61,432 nucleotides of DNA from positions 1 to 61,432 of the forward strand of contig JAFVSN010000019.1 of NCBI GenBank assembly GCA_017503735.1. Reading direction: 5' to 3'. The notes beneath the pieces were generated by a model. The model saw only the letters and a list, made by a program, of their open reading frames with translations. It ran no database searches and had not been told where the DNA came from. Shown here piece after piece: positions 51,516 to 60,315 of the stretch. Position 1 is the stretch's first letter; every line of letters starts with the position of its first letter. The position numbers and the translations under genes were made by a program. This DNA is from Lachnospiraceae bacterium. Lineage in GTDB: Bacteria > Bacillota > Clostridia > Lachnospirales > Lachnospiraceae.

Positions 51516-53168
51516 TCACTCTGTTTTTTGCTTATTCAAATATCTTCGCAATGCTTCATAACGTTTCTTTAACTCGTAGAAATAATCATCATCTAATCTC
51601 ATTACGTTTAATGTCTCTATAATATCGGCAATTCTACTCATATAGTATTCCGGACCATTTGGATAATCGTGAGTCACTTTTTCATCCTTGTTTAGAATCA
51701 ACAATACTATCCATGTCCATGCCATACCATTTAATACACGTTGAAGTGAGAATCTGGCATGGTCAGTAATCGCAATCTGCGAGACCTTTTGATATTCCGT
51801 AATATAGTTGCAAACATCTTCTCTTTTTATACCTTCTATCTTTCTTGCTTTATTGGTAAATGCTAATACATCTTCCTTATCTGTAAAAAAGCTCATGGAA
51901 ACATCGTATAAACCATGTTTTATATAGCTTTCATAATAGGACAGTAATGTATGGTACACTTTTTGAATCCGTTTGTTTTGCTCCTCATCATCTGAAATTA
52001 TCTTTTTAAATGCTTCTTTATAACAACGAATTATTTGTTCTGAATGACAGCCAAACTCATTTAAAAGTTTATCAGCACGCTCATACGCACATCCCAGATT
52101 ACGATAATACACCTCCCGCTCCCGCACGTTCTTGCTCAATTCTGTACATAGTTTTAGATAAAAAATAGCCTTTTGAGAATAATCGATCAGTTTTTCTTTT
52201 GTAATTCTCACTCCGTATATAGCAAATATTTCTTTTTCCTTTGCATACAAAGAACTGTCTTCAGCGAGTTTACTGTAAGATTCCCCTATGATATTGAAAA
52301 AATATGTTGCAATCTCTAGGGATTTATCTTCCAAACCTTCTTTAACTTGTTGTGTTGTTACGTCATTTCCATAGACAGGTAAACGTATGCCAAACTCCTT
52401 ACTAATGCCCTCAAATCCATCTACTGCAAGCTTGAATTCTTTATATTTCCATACACCGCTTAACATATATCCCTTCAAAAAATGAAACATACTTTTTCGG
52501 AGTTTCAAATATCTTATAATATTTTCATCCTTGGAAGTCATTTCTTTATACTCTTTCGACGATTCCAAACCAGTAATTAAATTTATACCTTCCTCTGCTT
52601 TTCTCAGTACATTTTCTTTTACTTTTGATGTTTCACCATACTGTGTAAAAACCTGTTCAAAGTATTGTTCTATCGGAATAAGCTTTACATAAAACCATAC
52701 CATTTCTCTTTTTTCCGAAAAATCCAAATAAAATAAACGCGACATTACATCTTTACTGGTTTTTAATAATTCCTGTAAAAACGAGTTATAATATATCTCC
52801 TTTAAGGAATCTACATTAGCTTCATTTTCTTTGATATCATTCTCTATCCTCTTTGAAAATTCTTTTAAATCAGTAAACTTCTTTTCAATATCATTCATTT
52901 TTGACTTGCATTCATCAACATCTTTCCTTTCTAATACATTTATAATATTTAATCCTGCCCATACTGTAATTGCGATTCCGATAATCGACAGCCCGGTTGC
53001 AAGAAGACTGCTTTCAATCTTTACCGACGAATCACTCGCATTAGAATAACAGTTGATATATATCATAGACAAAATAAGCAGGACAATAATAGCTATTATT
53101 GCAACAAATACCATATAGACAAACTGATTTACTATATTTTTCTCTCGTCTCTTTTTGGGTTTTCCCAT
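51516..53168 (-). CDS. Membrane-anchored helical-repeat protein of unknown function
   Basis: 550 residues from ATG 53166-53168 (AGGAG eight bases upstream). Two helices near the N-terminus (about 13-36 FVYMVFVAIIAIIVLLILSM; about 48-73 SSLLATGLSIIGIAITVWAG) flank a short outside loop. A coiled coil follows (about 75-115), then a long all-helical cytoplasmic region that looks TPR-like (for example YYRNLGCAYERADKLLNEFG). Codon use is AT-rich like abiH and unlike the ligases on either side. It interrupts an otherwise coherent lipid-like operon. Family not recognised; a membrane sensor or defence effector is possible but unproven. Confidence 0.65.
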   Translation of the reverse strand: MGKPKKRREKNIVNQFVYMVFVAIIAIIVLLILSMIYINCYSNASDSSVKIESSLLATGLSIIGIAITVWAGLNIINVLERKDVDECKSKMNDIEKKFTDLKEFSKRIENDIKENEANVDSLKEIYYNSFLQELLKTSKDVMSRLFYLDFSEKREMVWFYVKLIPIEQYFEQVFTQYGETSKVKENVLRKAEEGINLITGLESSKEYKEMTSKDENIIRYLKLRKSMFHFLKGYMLSGVWKYKEFKLAVDGFEGISKEFGIRLPVYGNDVTTQQVKEGLEDKSLEIATYFFNIIGESYSKLAEDSSLYAKEKEIFAIYGVRITKEKLIDYSQKAIFYLKLCTELSKNVREREVYYRNLGCAYERADKLLNEFGCHSEQIIRCYKEAFKKIISDDEEQNKRIQKVYHTLLSYYESYIKHGLYDVSMSFFTDKEDVLAFTNKARKIEGIKREDVCNYITEYQKVSQIAITDHARFSLQRVLNGMAWTWIVLLILNKDEKVTHDYPNGPEYYMSRIADIIETLNVMRLDDDYFYELKKRYEALRRYLNKQKTE

Positions 53169-53230
53169 CTCTGTTTCTCCTACGTTCAATGCTTTCTTCA
53201 AAAACAATAAAAACTTGCACTCTTTCTCTC

Positions 53231-54934
53231 TTACAATTTCACCAAGTCTGTTACGTCGCTTTCCATTGCAAGAACGTCCAACTTCCCCGACTTAGAAACC
53301 GGTAATGCATCTTCATACAGCTTTACCAATGAAGGCATATGATTTTTCGGAAGCTTTTCAAAACAGTGTTTCTTTACCTCCTGCAATACCTTTTCTTCAT
53401 CGGCACCCGGCATCAAAACCACATGTGCCACATGAACACATTTCCCATCCACCTCCGATACAACCGTTTTACACTGTCTTACCTGCTCATGATCCAAAAC
53501 GGCACGTTCAATATCAAATAAATAGATTACCCCGCCATCTTCATTCCGATAAGAAGAACTCAGTCGTCCATCCACAAAAAGACAACCGTCCTCTGTCACA
53601 TATCCCATATCCCCGGTACATGCCCACACTTGTCCCTTCTCATCTGTATGAAAATACTCTTCCGTAGCTTCCGGCTTTCCGTAATAACCCAACATTCTGC
53701 ATGGACTTAGCACACGCACTTCGCCTCTTTCCCCATATTTAAGTTCCTTACCTGTGGTTAAATCAAAGGCTGCCACTGTCACATGAGGAGTAGGAATTCC
53801 CGCTGAACCGACCACATTGCACTTATAATGCGTGGCTGTAACCGTACCTCCGCACTCACACATTCCGTAACCCTTGTGCAATTTTTCCGGACTCCCGTTC
53901 TTTTCCAACCACTGATTCAATCTCTTTTCTACGTGCGGAGTTACATACTCTCCTCCCACTACAAAATATTTAAAGCTCTTGTATGCCTCCTCCAACTCTT
54001 TCTCACTGGCCAGATAATTCGGTAAGCCGCTTGCCGTAATGGTAAAGTTTGGACGGTACTTCACTATATGTTCATAAAATACTTTGAAATCATATGTCGG
54101 TTCAAGTATTACCGTGATTCCATGTCGTAAAGGAACCAAAACCGTAGCACAAATTCCCGTTGAAAACCAAATCGGCACCACTGCTATGTATCTGTCCTGA
54201 CGTTTCCACTCAAATCCGATATATTTTCCTTCGTTTATCGTTGCATTAATGCTATCATTTGTTAACTGAATTCCTTTGGAAGCACCTGTTGTTCCGGACG
54301 AATATACCATAACAGCAGGATGATTCGGCTTATAGCCGGGAATCGTCAACGTCACATCTTTCTCCTTCTTTACAAATTCATTCCATACCATCGTATTCGG
54401 TATTTTCTTCACTTTCTTTATAGCCTTAATAACCGCACCCAATGAATTTACCGCAGAACAGGAAACCACTGTCTCGATTTTTGTCTTCGAAAGTACATTT
54501 TTAACTCTCCAGAACAATTCATTCACCACTACCAACACTTTTGCTTCGGTATCATTAATCCGGTCTCTCAATTGTTCTTCCGAAAAGGTAGGATTCAGCA
54601 TATTTGCATTCGCACCTATTTTATTCAGCGCCAGTATCGTATAAATGGTCTCCGGAGTTGCCGGCATGCAGATTGCAACATTATCCCCATAGTTCACACC
54701 GCACGAAACAAATGCTTTTGCAGCCTTGTCCACTTCATGAAATAACTTTTTATATGTAACTTTTTTCCCGTAATAAAGCAGAGCAGTTTCTTCCAGATAC
54801 TCACGGTTTGCTTCGTATATGTTTTCATAGATACTACACTTTGGCGGAACCGCATTTATCGCTTCCTCGCTGTAATATTTCAGCCACGGCTTGTCAATGG
54901 ATGGGTAGCCTGTCAATGTTTTTTCCTGTATCAT
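53231..54934 (-). CDS. Class I adenylate-forming ligase 2
   Basis: 567 residues, ANL superfamily: P-loop YSSGTTGASKGIQLTN (about 209-224), KGYGMCECGGTV, ACTGDMGYVTEDGCLFVDGR and the C-terminal lysine in LPVSKSGKLDVLAM. The A8 region (SSYRNEDGGVIYLFDIERAV) departs from the usual RxxxxGxxIxxxEIE pattern more than in ligase 1, which may mean a different second half-reaction. Shares its first 27 residues with ligase 1. It follows the PlsC gene by 16 bp. Confidence 0.9.
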   Translation of the reverse strand: MIQEKTLTGYPSIDKPWLKYYSEEAINAVPPKCSIYENIYEANREYLEETALLYYGKKVTYKKLFHEVDKAAKAFVSCGVNYGDNVAICMPATPETIYTILALNKIGANANMLNPTFSEEQLRDRINDTEAKVLVVVNELFWRVKNVLSKTKIETVVSCSAVNSLGAVIKAIKKVKKIPNTMVWNEFVKKEKDVTLTIPGYKPNHPAVMVYSSGTTGASKGIQLTNDSINATINEGKYIGFEWKRQDRYIAVVPIWFSTGICATVLVPLRHGITVILEPTYDFKVFYEHIVKYRPNFTITASGLPNYLASEKELEEAYKSFKYFVVGGEYVTPHVEKRLNQWLEKNGSPEKLHKGYGMCECGGTVTATHYKCNVVGSAGIPTPHVTVAAFDLTTGKELKYGERGEVRVLSPCRMLGYYGKPEATEEYFHTDEKGQVWACTGDMGYVTEDGCLFVDGRLSSSYRNEDGGVIYLFDIERAVLDHEQVRQCKTVVSEVDGKCVHVAHVVLMPGADEEKVLQEVKKHCFEKLPKNHMPSLVKLYEDALPVSKSGKLDVLAMESDVTDLVKL

Positions 54935-54950
54935 AAGTTTACTCCTTTGT

Positions 54951-55820
54951 TTATCTTCTTATCAAAAAAGCAGTTTCCTTCTTCACTTCCATTGTCTCCA
55001 AAAACGCAAATGCCTCTTCCGGCGTTGTGATAGTCTTGTCCACGTATTTCGTGTGAAGTTCCACGTCATAGTCATAATATTTTACCTGTGCCATCAGGTC
55101 GTCCACATACTGTTTCCAGTAGGCATCTGCCTCAGCTCCATACGGAAAATCCGTGCGTTTTGCCTGGCCGTACTTCTCCATCATCTCGTACCGTATGGTT
55201 GCCAGCTTGTCCCGAAGTACCCTTATATCGGTCTCTCTGTCGTAGGCACAGATGTCAAAAGCTTCATCCATAATTCCGTAAGCTTTTTTTCCATTTCGAT
55301 AAGTGGCAATCGGCACTACCATTGCTCCGCTCTCCTTTGCCACATCATATACTCCCGGAAAGAATCCACTCATGAGCTGGTTCGGGGATTTGTTCCAAGT
55401 TCCTTCCGGATACATAATCACACTGGCTCCCAATTCCAGTGCATACACTACTTTCTTCTTTGCCGAAGTACGACTCTCCTTCTTGGTACGGTCAATGGGA
55501 ATCACTCCCGCAAGCCATGAGGTCACACCATCAATAGAGCGATACAATTGAGTCAGACTACCGTTCAACACATAAGCCTGACGTTTTGCCATTACTACCG
55601 TATGCTCAATATCCTCTCGGAAGTTATGGGTCGGAGCAAAAAGCACCGGCTGCTTCGGAAGTTTCGCCCGACGCAGTACCTTTAACTTAGAATTAGGAGT
55701 TACAAAAGGAATCGCAAACCGGAGAACCGGACTTATGATTTTTCTTGCACGAATACTGCCTTTTGATAATACTTTCTTAGGGTCGTTATCTAACAACCGG
55801 TCAATGAATTTGTTATACAT
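54951..55820 (-). CDS. PlsC-type acyltransferase
   Basis: 289 residues of the LPLAT/PlsC family. Catalytic HX4D appears as THNFREDIEHTVV, followed by VIPIDRTKKESRTSAKK (motif II-like) and the acceptor-binding motif YPEGTWNKSP (motif III). A hydrophobic stretch near residues 32-44 could attach it to the membrane. Such enzymes move acyl groups from acyl-CoA, acyl-ACP or acyl-phosphate to lysophospholipids or other alcohols. Context with two adenylating enzymes suggests a dedicated acyl supply. Confidence 0.88.
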   Translation of the reverse strand: MYNKFIDRLLDNDPKKVLSKGSIRARKIISPVLRFAIPFVTPNSKLKVLRRAKLPKQPVLFAPTHNFREDIEHTVVMAKRQAYVLNGSLTQLYRSIDGVTSWLAGVIPIDRTKKESRTSAKKKVVYALELGASVIMYPEGTWNKSPNQLMSGFFPGVYDVAKESGAMVVPIATYRNGKKAYGIMDEAFDICAYDRETDIRVLRDKLATIRYEMMEKYGQAKRTDFPYGAEADAYWKQYVDDLMAQVKYYDYDVELHTKYVDKTITTPEEAFAFLETMEVKKETAFLIRR

Positions 55821-55868
55821 ACAACACCTTATCCTTTTTTTGACTCATTCCAAACCTCTATTTCATGC

Positions 55869-57146
55869 CTATATCCCTTCCACCATCTCCCTCATACACT
55901 CCCACAGCTCCCGGTTCTTTTCCTCCAACACATCCCCTGCACCGACCTGCATACTCTTCCCGATAACAATCCGAAAAGACTTCTTTCCGAGCTTCTTGAT
56001 TACCATAGGTACAATCCTCGCACCGGTTTTACCTGCGATTCGTACCGCCCCGTAACGAAACGGTAACATTATCTGTTCGGTCTTATTTCTGGTTCCCTCC
56101 GGGAATATCAGAACATTTCCGCCGTGAAGCAAGGTTTGTATCATGGTTCTTCGCGCAGTCTTGGAAGATGCCTTACTGCTCCGGTTCACAAAGATGGTAC
56201 CGATTGCCTGTACTGTTGCCTGAAGTTTTGATAGCTCATATTCCTTCTTACAAAGGAAACGGGCATGCTTTCCTCCCAACGCAAGATACGCAAGTGGGAT
56301 ATCCAGGGAACGCCGGTGGTTGCATACAAAGATAACTCCGTCTTCCTCTGGGATATTTTCCTGTCCGGCTATTTCTAAATGGAGCCCCGCTTTCATCAAT
56401 CCGCTAAGGGTATTCCACAATCTACGGTAATGCTTCCGGTATCTTGTCAGTTCCTTTTCATCAAAAGGGAAACTTCTATAATGCGCTTTCCATTGTTCCA
56501 CATCTATACATGACTCGTCCATACTATGGGCATTTGCGCCAAGGAGGGAATACACATCGTAGAAATCATTGGCATAGGTCACATGTTGCTTTTCTATTTG
56601 GCTCTCTGTATGCGTTTCCTCAGCATACACCCCATCGTTATATCCCGCCCGCAGACAAATCACCTTACAGATTTCCTTCAGCTTATCAATATTCTCTACC
56701 GTGTCCTCTAAGAAAACATCCACAGCCAGCTTCTTCGCCCATTCTACCTTTTCTTCTGCACTGTTTTTCCAGTCCACAAAAACAAGTTCATCGTACTCCA
56801 CAGAGTTTTTCGCAAGCCATCGTTTGAGACATGTTCTCATCAAGCTTCCGAACACTGTTTTTCTATCCGCATAAGCCCTGGCGGTAATAATATAGATGTT
56901 ATGTCCTTCTGCTTTCAATGCCTTAATAGTTGCTGCCACATTTTCCCGTATGGGCATTTTCCGCACATACCACATGAAATGTTTTCTATGAAATTTCTTT
57001 TCCTGTTCTTTTGTCCAATTATAGCGTTTCAACATGTTGGATTCATGGGTATGGATTTCTGTTTCATGCCCCATCTGAGTAGCAAAATAATCCATATACC
57101 ATTCGTAATCTGTTAATACACCGTCCACATCAATACCTATGTTCAT
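55869..57146 (-). CDS. HAD nucleotidase-like domain fused to PlsC acyltransferase
   Basis: 425 residues. The N-terminal part (about 1-205) is a HAD phosphatase of the 5-prime-(3-prime)-nucleotidase (NT5C) type: IGIDVDGVLTDYEWY with Asp6/Asp8, IYIITARAYADRK, and VDVFLEDTVENIDK. The C-terminal part (about 255-425) is a PlsC domain with NHRRSLD, GTIFVNRSSKASSKT and FPEGTRNKTEQIMLPFRYGA. One chain may remove a phosphate and then acylate, for instance dephosphorylating a lipid or head-group intermediate. First gene of the operon; GAGGAG before the ATG. I do not know of this fusion having an assigned function. Confidence 0.88.
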   Translation of the reverse strand: MNIGIDVDGVLTDYEWYMDYFATQMGHETEIHTHESNMLKRYNWTKEQEKKFHRKHFMWYVRKMPIRENVAATIKALKAEGHNIYIITARAYADRKTVFGSLMRTCLKRWLAKNSVEYDELVFVDWKNSAEEKVEWAKKLAVDVFLEDTVENIDKLKEICKVICLRAGYNDGVYAEETHTESQIEKQHVTYANDFYDVYSLLGANAHSMDESCIDVEQWKAHYRSFPFDEKELTRYRKHYRRLWNTLSGLMKAGLHLEIAGQENIPEEDGVIFVCNHRRSLDIPLAYLALGGKHARFLCKKEYELSKLQATVQAIGTIFVNRSSKASSKTARRTMIQTLLHGGNVLIFPEGTRNKTEQIMLPFRYGAVRIAGKTGARIVPMVIKKLGKKSFRIVIGKSMQVGAGDVLEEKNRELWECMREMVEGI

Positions 57147-57332
57147 TGCAAAACTCCTCGTACAGAATCTATTGCTCTTGTCCCCTCGACCGCCTGATAC
57201 TCCCTTCCCCCAAAGTATACTAATCTCTTTATTCTCTTTCTATATATTTTCAAAATTAACCCTTTTGACAGCAAAATCAGTTATTTTTAAATAAATTTAA
57301 CAAAATCCCTTCCATATCTGTGCTATTTAAAC

Positions 57333-57362
57333 TTTACATTTTATTCTTTTCAGTTATATAAT
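57333..57362 (+). promoter_or_regulatory. Promoter of the LytTR/GHKL operon
   Basis: TTTACA (57333-57338), 18-bp spacer, TATAAT (57357-57362). A further TTGACA (about 57268) with TAAATA 17 bp away lies upstream in the same AT-rich gap. Promoter signals for the opposite operon (57146) are unclear. Confidence 0.65.
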
Positions 57363-57403
57363 GAGATTGATTCACCAATGAACGACAATTTTGAGGTTTA
57401 CAA

Positions 57404-58111
57404 ATGAGACTAGCAGTTTGCGACAACGAATTACTTTTTTTAAAACAATTTCTTATACTTTGCCAATCCTTTCCATGCATTGACGAAGTAATTCCTTTTC
57501 CGGATGGTAACCTTCTTCTGGAAGAAGTGAAAGCAGGTTCTTCTTTTGATGCCGTTTTTATGGATATTGATCTCGGAACCACAAAAAACGGGATTGAATA
57601 TAGCCAAGAGCTTTACAAACTGAATCCGCAAATACGGCTTGTTTACATTACCGGTTTTACAGACCGCTTTGTTCAACATGTCTTTTTATCCCCGTCCAAT
57701 ATGATTGGCTTTTTGACAAAACCGATAGACAAAGACATCCTTTCCTCTATTCTCCTCAAATTGCAAGCCTCTCTGGATCAGGATAAACAATCCTTATTTT
57801 GTATTGTGGGAAAAAGTGACAGCATTTCCGTTCCGATTTCATCCATTCTGTATTTGGAAAGTAACGCCCATAAATCCTTGATTTATACCGATACAGAAAG
57901 TCATTCCCTTTACGAAAGACTTTCTTCCTTAAAGGAACGGCTTCCGTCCTGCTTTCTTGCCTGCCATAAAAGTTACATTGTCAATATGAATAAAATCAAA
58001 CGCATTGAAAAGAACGTGATTATTTTAGAAAACCTTACAGAGATTCCCATTTCGAAATCACAATACACAAATGTGAAGCAGACCTATTTTCGCTATATGC
58101 AAAAGGACTAA
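57404..58111 (+). CDS. LytTR-family response regulator (AgrA-like)
   Basis: 235 residues. Receiver domain, residues 1-120: acidic Asp7, phosphoryl Asp54 in AVFMDIDLG, Thr in YITGF, Lys in FLTKPIDKD. LytTR DNA-binding domain, about 130-232: YLESNAHKSLIYTDTES, LPSCFLACHKSYIVNMNKIK, and ISKSQYTNVKQTYFRYM. Such regulators usually bind paired direct repeats and control peptide signalling, bacteriocins or competence. It is first in an operon with the two sensor-like proteins that follow (gaps 20 and 18 bp). Confidence 0.94.
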   Translation: MRLAVCDNELLFLKQFLILCQSFPCIDEVIPFPDGNLLLEEVKAGSSFDAVFMDIDLGTTKNGIEYSQELYKLNPQIRLVYITGFTDRFVQHVFLSPSNMIGFLTKPIDKDILSSILLKLQASLDQDKQSLFCIVGKSDSISVPISSILYLESNAHKSLIYTDTESHSLYERLSSLKERLPSCFLACHKSYIVNMNKIKRIEKNVIILENLTEIPISKSQYTNVKQTYFRYMQKD

Positions 58112-58131
58112 GAGAACTTGGAGGATTTATC

Positions 58132-58971
58132 ATGAAGAAACAACCGATTATTCTGCTCATTATACCGTTAGAACTGATTTTTGTCTTTTTTGGCTGGTTT
58201 TCCTTTGCAAAACTTTATTCTCTCGATTTACCGTCTACTCCGACGCTGACCCTGATTTTATGCGCTGTTGTCATCGTTCTCTTTCTGGTTGCCTTTTTCA
58301 TTCTCCGGGAAGTCCAGAAAAAGCGTGCCTTGCTTTCCGACTACGAAGCACTCAACAAGCTGCATGAACTGGAATCCGAGCACTACGGTAAAATCGAAGA
58401 GCAGAGAAAGGAGCTCCTTGCTTTGGAGCATCAGTTTAATGAAAAGCTCTCCGTCATCTATGAAAAAATATTATCCGATGACTATGACCTGGCAGAAGAA
58501 TTAACCGCACAGCTTATGGAACAGGTCTCTGCCACCAAAGAATTCCCTTTTTGTCCGAATTCCGTCATTAATGCAGTCCTGACGAACAAGCAACACCTCT
58601 GTGAACAACAGTCCGTTTCCTTCCGGGCAGACATTTCTGTTCAGGATTGCTCCGCTATAAATAAAATTCACCTTTGCAGTGTCTTTTCAAATCTGTTGGA
58701 TAATGCCATTCATGCCAGTGAAGCATTATCGGTCGAATCCCCTCGTTCCGTTACCGTCTCTGCCAAACAACATGGAGACTATCTCCATGTTAAGGTTATG
58801 AATACATCCCTCCCACCGGCGGAGTCCTCTCCGGCACCCGGTCACGGCTACGGTCACAAAATCCTAACGGACATTGCTTCACTCTATCACGGAGAATTCT
58901 TTACCGAATATACCGATGGTATATACAAGGCAGCCGTTTCGCTACAGCTTTCCCCGGTTTCCGGACAATAA
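58132..58971 (+). CDS. GHKL ATPase half of a sensor kinase, degenerate H-box
   Basis: 279 residues: two N-terminal helices (about 5-27 and 38-61), a coiled coil (about 65-100), a DHp-like helix with LALEHQFNEKLSVIYEKI, and a C-terminal HATPase_c domain (about 140-275) with N-box FSNLLDNAIHASEAL and G-box GHGYGHKILTDIASLYHG. The normal H-box of this family is RHDFxNxL; here His is kept but Arg, Asp and the following Asn are changed (EHQFNEKL). The multi-helix sensor domain of AgrC-like kinases is absent. It may supply ATPase activity to the next protein. Confidence 0.88.
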   Translation: MKKQPIILLIIPLELIFVFFGWFSFAKLYSLDLPSTPTLTLILCAVVIVLFLVAFFILREVQKKRALLSDYEALNKLHELESEHYGKIEEQRKELLALEHQFNEKLSVIYEKILSDDYDLAEELTAQLMEQVSATKEFPFCPNSVINAVLTNKQHLCEQQSVSFRADISVQDCSAINKIHLCSVFSNLLDNAIHASEALSVESPRSVTVSAKQHGDYLHVKVMNTSLPPAESSPAPGHGYGHKILTDIASLYHGEFFTEYTDGIYKAAVSLQLSPVSGQ

Positions 58972-58989
58972 AAGGAAAGGAGAACCTTT

Positions 58990-59856
58990 ATGATTTTACT
59001 GATTAACAGCCTTCTTGTTTTCCTAAACGGCATATTTCAGTTTTACCTTTTAAGCTTTCTTCTAACCCCGAAGAAAAAGCGCCTGCCGAATATGCTGCCT
59101 TATTGCCTTCCCCTGTTTATTACCGTCTTCTTAAAGTGTGCGGCAACCAATCCGATTATATCCGTCCTATTTGCCTTATGTAACACCGCAACACTCTTTT
59201 GTTACGCAATTTTTGCCTTTAAAAATTCTTTCTGGGAGAAAATCGGCAAATGCGTTCTTCTACTGGGGGTGTTTTCCGTTACAACAGAAGCCATATATTC
59301 TGTTATCCAGATGTACGTCCTTCGCATAACACCAAGTTTGGATTATTACTCGGAAACCATGGTAGTTCCTCTGTTGATTTTGAATGCGTTTACAATTATA
59401 TTTGCAGCTTTGTTTCTATTCATTGCAAGGTTAACCCAACGTATCAAACGCAGACGACGCTTTATTTTGATTACTCTGCTCATTTTGGTACAACTGCTTG
59501 CTCCCACTATCCTTTTTATTATATACGCCTCCGATATTCTCGAAGAAAACCTATACTTTTCTTTGATTTCACCGATTATCCTCTTCATAGCAAATCTGTT
59601 CCTTGTTCTATATGCTATGAACCAGGAAGAAAAGACTGCTGCAAACGCAGCCTATCGTGAACTGCAAACGCTCCATCAGATTGAAGAAGCACATTACAAA
59701 GAACTAGAACAACACAGCGAAGCCCTTGCAAAAATACGCCATGATTTTAATAATCAGCTGGCCACCATTCACATGCTGCTGCAAAGCAAGAATTACGCAG
59801 ATGCAAAGGAAATGGCGCTTCATATGAAGGAGCTGCTCGATTGCGTTTCTTCCTAG
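58990..59856 (+). CDS. AgrC-like membrane sensor with intact H-box but no ATPase domain
   Basis: 288 residues: seven or so helices (residues about 4-208) as in AgrC-type peptide sensors, a short coiled coil whose LHQIEEAHYKELEQ matches LHELESEHYGKIEE of the previous protein, and a perfect H-box KIRHDFNNQLATIHML near residue 249. The protein ends 35 residues later at VSS with a single TAG; no HATPase domain follows in any frame before the terminator. So the phospho-accepting helix and the ATP-binding domain lie in two separate genes of one operon. Confidence 0.88.
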   Translation: MILLINSLLVFLNGIFQFYLLSFLLTPKKKRLPNMLPYCLPLFITVFLKCAATNPIISVLFALCNTATLFCYAIFAFKNSFWEKIGKCVLLLGVFSVTTEAIYSVIQMYVLRITPSLDYYSETMVVPLLILNAFTIIFAALFLFIARLTQRIKRRRRFILITLLILVQLLAPTILFIIYASDILEENLYFSLISPIILFIANLFLVLYAMNQEEKTAANAAYRELQTLHQIEEAHYKELEQHSEALAKIRHDFNNQLATIHMLLQSKNYADAKEMALHMKELLDCVSS

Positions 59857-59899
59857 TTTTCATCATTTTATTTTGTTTTTTTTGCAAATATTTCTTTCA

Positions 59900-59930
59900 A
59901 AGAGTTACTATGTACATAGTAACTCTTTTC
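59900..59930 (+). terminator. 28-bp perfect palindrome ending the two-component operon
   Basis: AAGAGTTACTATGT and its complement ACATAGTAACTCTT are directly joined (59900-59927) and followed by TTC. It is likely a terminator, though the T tract is short and a regulatory palindrome before the XRE gene is also possible. Confidence 0.6.
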
Positions 59931-59985
59931 ATGTGATTAGTCAAGAATCTATTTTTTGGATAGTATATAGAGTAGAGGTGATTAC

Positions 59986-60228
59986 ATGAGCAGAGAGATA
60001 TACACATTAAATCAATATGGTTATATAGAACTAACCCTAAAAGAAGTGATGGATCGTCGCGGAATCAGCCGTAATGCGCTGGCGCGCGCCGTAAACACTC
60101 GGTTTGAAGTCATTGACAAATGGTACCAGGGTCATATAGAAAAGATTGACGCAGACATTTTAGCCAGAATTTGTTTTGTGCTTGAATGTACCCCGGAAGA
60201 TATTATTCGGTATGTTTCTGAAGAGTAG
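59986..60228 (+). CDS. XRE-family HTH regulator
   Basis: 80 residues. The HTH is at about 18-74: LTLKEVMDRRGISRNALARA, VNTRFEVIDKWYQGHIEKID, LARICFVLECTPEDIIRYV, like the short Cro/CI-type regulators found in mobile elements and as stand-alone regulators. GAGGTG precedes the ATG. It stands alone between the two-component operon and the repeat array at 60316-60670. A weak TAGTCA-17-TAGTAT promoter precedes it. Confidence 0.9.
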   Translation: MSREIYTLNQYGYIELTLKEVMDRRGISRNALARAVNTRFEVIDKWYQGHIEKIDADILARICFVLECTPEDIIRYVSEE

Positions 60229-60243
60229 TATACCCTACAAAAG

Positions 60244-60291
60244 ACTCCCCTGCTCCTACAATAACTGTTTGGAAACAGGGGAGTTACTTTT
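60244..60291 (+). terminator. Terminator of the XRE gene
   Basis: ACTCCCCTG / CAGGGGAGT arms (60244-60252 and 60276-60284), inner CTGTTTGGAAACAG stem, then TACTTTTTC. Confidence 0.8.
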
Positions 60292-60315
60292 TCTTTCACT
60301 CTATTTTATCTTTTT

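Noticed and set aside
59857-59985. Frameshifted remainder of an ATPase domain after the 58990 sensor gene
   Set aside because: The interval is only 129 bp, AT-rich and ends in a terminator-like palindrome; no N-box or G-box is visible in any frame.
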